Assembly (NCBI RefSeq): GCF_003627955.1
Contig: NZ_RBWS01000007.1
Span: forward strand, 248,001 to 312,000
Source: Sphingobacterium puteale
GTDB lineage: Bacteria; Bacteroidota; Bacteroidia; Sphingobacteriales; Sphingobacteriaceae
Direction of reading: 5' to 3'
DNA length: 64,000 bases
The stretch's first letter is position 1, and the number at the start of each line of letters is the position of its first letter. Below the pieces are notes generated by a model. The model made no database searches and was not told the DNA's origin. It worked only from the letters and a program-made list of their open reading frames with translations. A program made the translations under genes and the position numbers. This document shows, piece after piece, positions 62,331 to 64,000 of this stretch.

Positions 62331-62541
62331 GTATTGCCGCAGCTATTATAATCGATATGCCTAATATAAAAGCCGCAAAAACAATCGCCAAAGCCATATT
62401 CTTGTTCTTTACGATCTCTTGCCAAGATTGTTCCGGTGTCAACCGCTCGATAAGCCAATAGGCCAGTAGCAATACAGCAATTCCAATAAGCGAATAAATC
62501 AATGATGCTGCAATTCCTTTATAAAACAATTCGTAATTCAT
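62323..62541 (-). CDS. DUF350 small membrane protein, 72 aa
   Basis: Two hydrophobic helices (IAASLIYSLIGIAVLLLAYWLIERL and ALAIVFAAFILGISIIIAAAIHG). DUF350 proteins (YjfL-like) are paired with polyamine-linked ATP-grasp, DUF4178 or SpeE-like genes in many bacteria. It overlaps the spermidine-synthase-like gene by 8 bases and follows DUF4178 by 14 bases. Short, but the overlap and pattern of hydrophobic residues make it real. Confidence 0.9.
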   Translation of the reverse strand: MNYELFYKGIAASLIYSLIGIAVLLLAYWLIERLTPEQSWQEIVKNKNMALAIVFAAFILGISIIIAAAIHG

Positions 62542-62555
62542 TTTTATATTAATTT

Positions 62556-63992
62556 TTATTTATGACCTGAACCATATCCACTATAACTACCACCGCTACC
62601 GTAAAAGGATCGACGATAATGCGATCTTGATCCTGTATAGGTATGGTCTTCCAAGGTGCTTGTCCGCATTGTAGTCCTGCAATCTCTGGAGGAATTTACA
62701 AATAGGTTAACAGCAACAAAAAAGGCGAAAAAAGCAACTAATGCTATCCCCAGCCGATCAAATTTTAAGATATCAAAATAACCCAAGCCTTCTGCCCTAG
62801 CCACAAAGTTTTTATTTTTAATCGACAGAATTTGATATCTAAAAATTCCCAAAAGAACAACAACTCCAACTAGACAAAGAATAAAAAAAGTATAACCGGT
62901 ACCGCCGTATGTTAATTTATAATCCTCCGTGAGTTCAAAATTAACAGCCATATCGGCGGTACCATTGGCTGCAGAGGTCGCAAAAACAAGGTGGTAAATC
63001 CCCGGTTGGATACGACAAAAATCGACGGTCAATCCACTCGCATAATTAACGTCATTATTCTCGTGTACGGCAGTACCTGCCTCTATAATTTCATTTGTCT
63101 TTTCATTGACCAGTTTGACCAACAGCTGAATGGGGTGGCTTTTAGATTCCGATATCCCATTCAGGACCAGTTTCTTGGGTTTATCACCTTTTAATTCAAA
63201 AGATGCGCCGACAAATTCCGAGTTTGTCTTTTTTCCGGAGAATTTTTCATCAAATTTATACTCATCCTTACTGATCTGTCCCCAATTTAAAAACCAGAAT
63301 AGAGCAGCCAAAAGCAAAATAGCAAAGACACCAATATTTCTCAGCTTACCCCCCACAACTTCCTTTTGGGCAGTGTAGTTATTATAACTATCAAAAATCT
63401 TATAATAAACCTCGTCATCCAGATAAATTCCCTGATAGTACTGTACGTCATTATCAATAAATTCCTGAGAAATAAACCGATCCTCATTAACGGTCTGAAT
63501 GTAAGTATTGGTCGTCGAGGTTGATTGCAGGTCTTCAAATACAAAACCCTCGGCATAGACGACAGTTTGCTCTTCCGTATACTCCAGGTCATAGTGTCTA
63601 TTATTAAATTTACAGGTGTTGCCTTTCGGCAAAAGCATCACCTTTTCCCGTTCTACGGTATGTAAAGCACTAGCATAATCTACACCATCGCTGAAGTAGA
63701 TATCTTCTTTGTTCGCATTTAATCCCACAAACTCATTCCCATATTCGCCATTTTTTGAATAGCGCTGTATCTTAGTGATAATCCAGTAGCTATTTTTCTT
63801 GAAGCGAACAAGTTCTCCCAAAGTAGCCCATTGCATGACCAAGGGAGCTGAAAATTCCTTTACATAGGTTAAGGTTTCAAGTGTCGACCCTTTAAAATAA
63901 CTGTGGCAGTTGGCACAAACGAAGCCCGAAAAATCAGTTACCTCAATTTTGAACTGGTGTAAATGTCCACATTTTTTGCAAATTACATCCAT
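62556..63992 (-). CDS. DUF4178 protein with zinc ribbon and membrane helices
   Basis: 478 residues. The N-terminal zinc ribbon uses C5, C8 (VICKKCGH) and C26, C29 (FVCANCHSYF). DUF4178-like beta repeats follow (LGELVRFKKNSYWIITKIQRYSKNGEYGNEFVGLNANKED and the DLEYTEEQTVVYAEGFVFEDL repeat), then membrane segments near 217-237 (IGVFAILLLAALFWFLNWG), about 365-385 and about 410-430. A Gly/Ser/Tyr-rich tail (YRRSFYGSGGSYSGYGSGHK) ends the protein. First gene of the four-gene operon; 8 bases remain before the window edge, so its promoter is outside. Confidence 0.88.
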   Translation of the reverse strand: MDVICKKCGHLHQFKIEVTDFSGFVCANCHSYFKGSTLETLTYVKEFSAPLVMQWATLGELVRFKKNSYWIITKIQRYSKNGEYGNEFVGLNANKEDIYFSDGVDYASALHTVEREKVMLLPKGNTCKFNNRHYDLEYTEEQTVVYAEGFVFEDLQSTSTTNTYIQTVNEDRFISQEFIDNDVQYYQGIYLDDEVYYKIFDSYNNYTAQKEVVGGKLRNIGVFAILLLAALFWFLNWGQISKDEYKFDEKFSGKKTNSEFVGASFELKGDKPKKLVLNGISESKSHPIQLLVKLVNEKTNEIIEAGTAVHENNDVNYASGLTVDFCRIQPGIYHLVFATSAANGTADMAVNFELTEDYKLTYGGTGYTFFILCLVGVVVLLGIFRYQILSIKNKNFVARAEGLGYFDILKFDRLGIALVAFFAFFVAVNLFVNSSRDCRTTMRTSTLEDHTYTGSRSHYRRSFYGSGGSYSGYGSGHK

Positions 63993-64000
63993 AAGCTACC

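Overview
The window reads as chromosomal DNA of a Bacteroidota bacterium, most likely of the Sphingobacteriaceae (Sphingobacterium or Pedobacter type). The reasons are low GC content, two SusC/SusD systems, a FecI/FecR pair, three GH92 enzymes, many Cys-anchored lipoproteins, -33/-7 promoters of the TTTG / TAnnTTTG kind, start codons without clear Shine-Dalgarno sequences, and a BlaB/IND-type subclass B1 metallo-beta-lactamase. The genus is inferred, not proven. No insertion sequence, integrase, phage module or CRISPR array was seen.

Layout. 1-5.3 kb: end of a SusC gene, its SusD, a TlpA-like thioredoxin lipoprotein or exported protein, a royal-jelly/yellow-family beta-propeller and an alpha/beta hydrolase; a 49-codon cysteine- and arginine-rich small ORF lies antisense in the gap at 2.9-3.0 kb. 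5.7-7.5 kb: three small unknown proteins, two of them tandem paralogues, and a DUF72 protein. 7.6-14.2 kb: sigma factor, FecR anti-sigma factor, SusC and SusD in one transcription unit. 14.4-19.7 kb: glutaminyl cyclase, WG-repeat protein, two unknown lipoproteins, a small membrane protein, DUF1877 and a GNAT acetyltransferase. 19.8-27.9 kb: three GH92 alpha-mannosidases on the minus strand with no SusC/SusD beside them. 28.7-31.0 kb: a LuxR-type regulator facing an autoinducer-synthase-like acyltransferase and a ThiF/E1-like adenylyltransferase. 31.2-48.7 kb: mainly housekeeping and single genes (DUF2200, PQQ-type propeller, NamZ-like muramidase, AraC regulator, acyl-CoA dehydrogenase, SF1 helicase, cupin, B1 beta-lactamase, tRNA-Ala, outer membrane protein, FemAB, a PolX with a degraded polymerase site, YbaK, methyltransferase, lipoate ligase).

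48.9-52.6 kb holds an overlapping operon of N-formylglutamate amidohydrolase-like, DUF1704/QEGLA metallopeptidase and ATP-grasp ligase. 52.7-53.35 kb is gene-free and carries three tandem copies of a conserved box-plus-hairpin element; a fourth copy lies at 24.6 kb. 53.35-59.1 kb is tyrosine/phenylalanine breakdown (amino acid dehydrogenase, HPD, homogentisate dioxygenase; divergent fumarylacetoacetase and flavin reductase). 59.2-64 kb is a translationally coupled four-gene operon (DUF4178, DUF350, membrane spermidine-synthase-like, Tat-exported FAD oxidoreductase), probably a membrane-associated polyamine-type modification system.

The most novel signals are the dispersed box-hairpin element (small RNA or orphan susC leader), the two unexplained operons at 48.9-52.6 and 59.2-64 kb, and the LuxR/acyltransferase/ThiF cassette.
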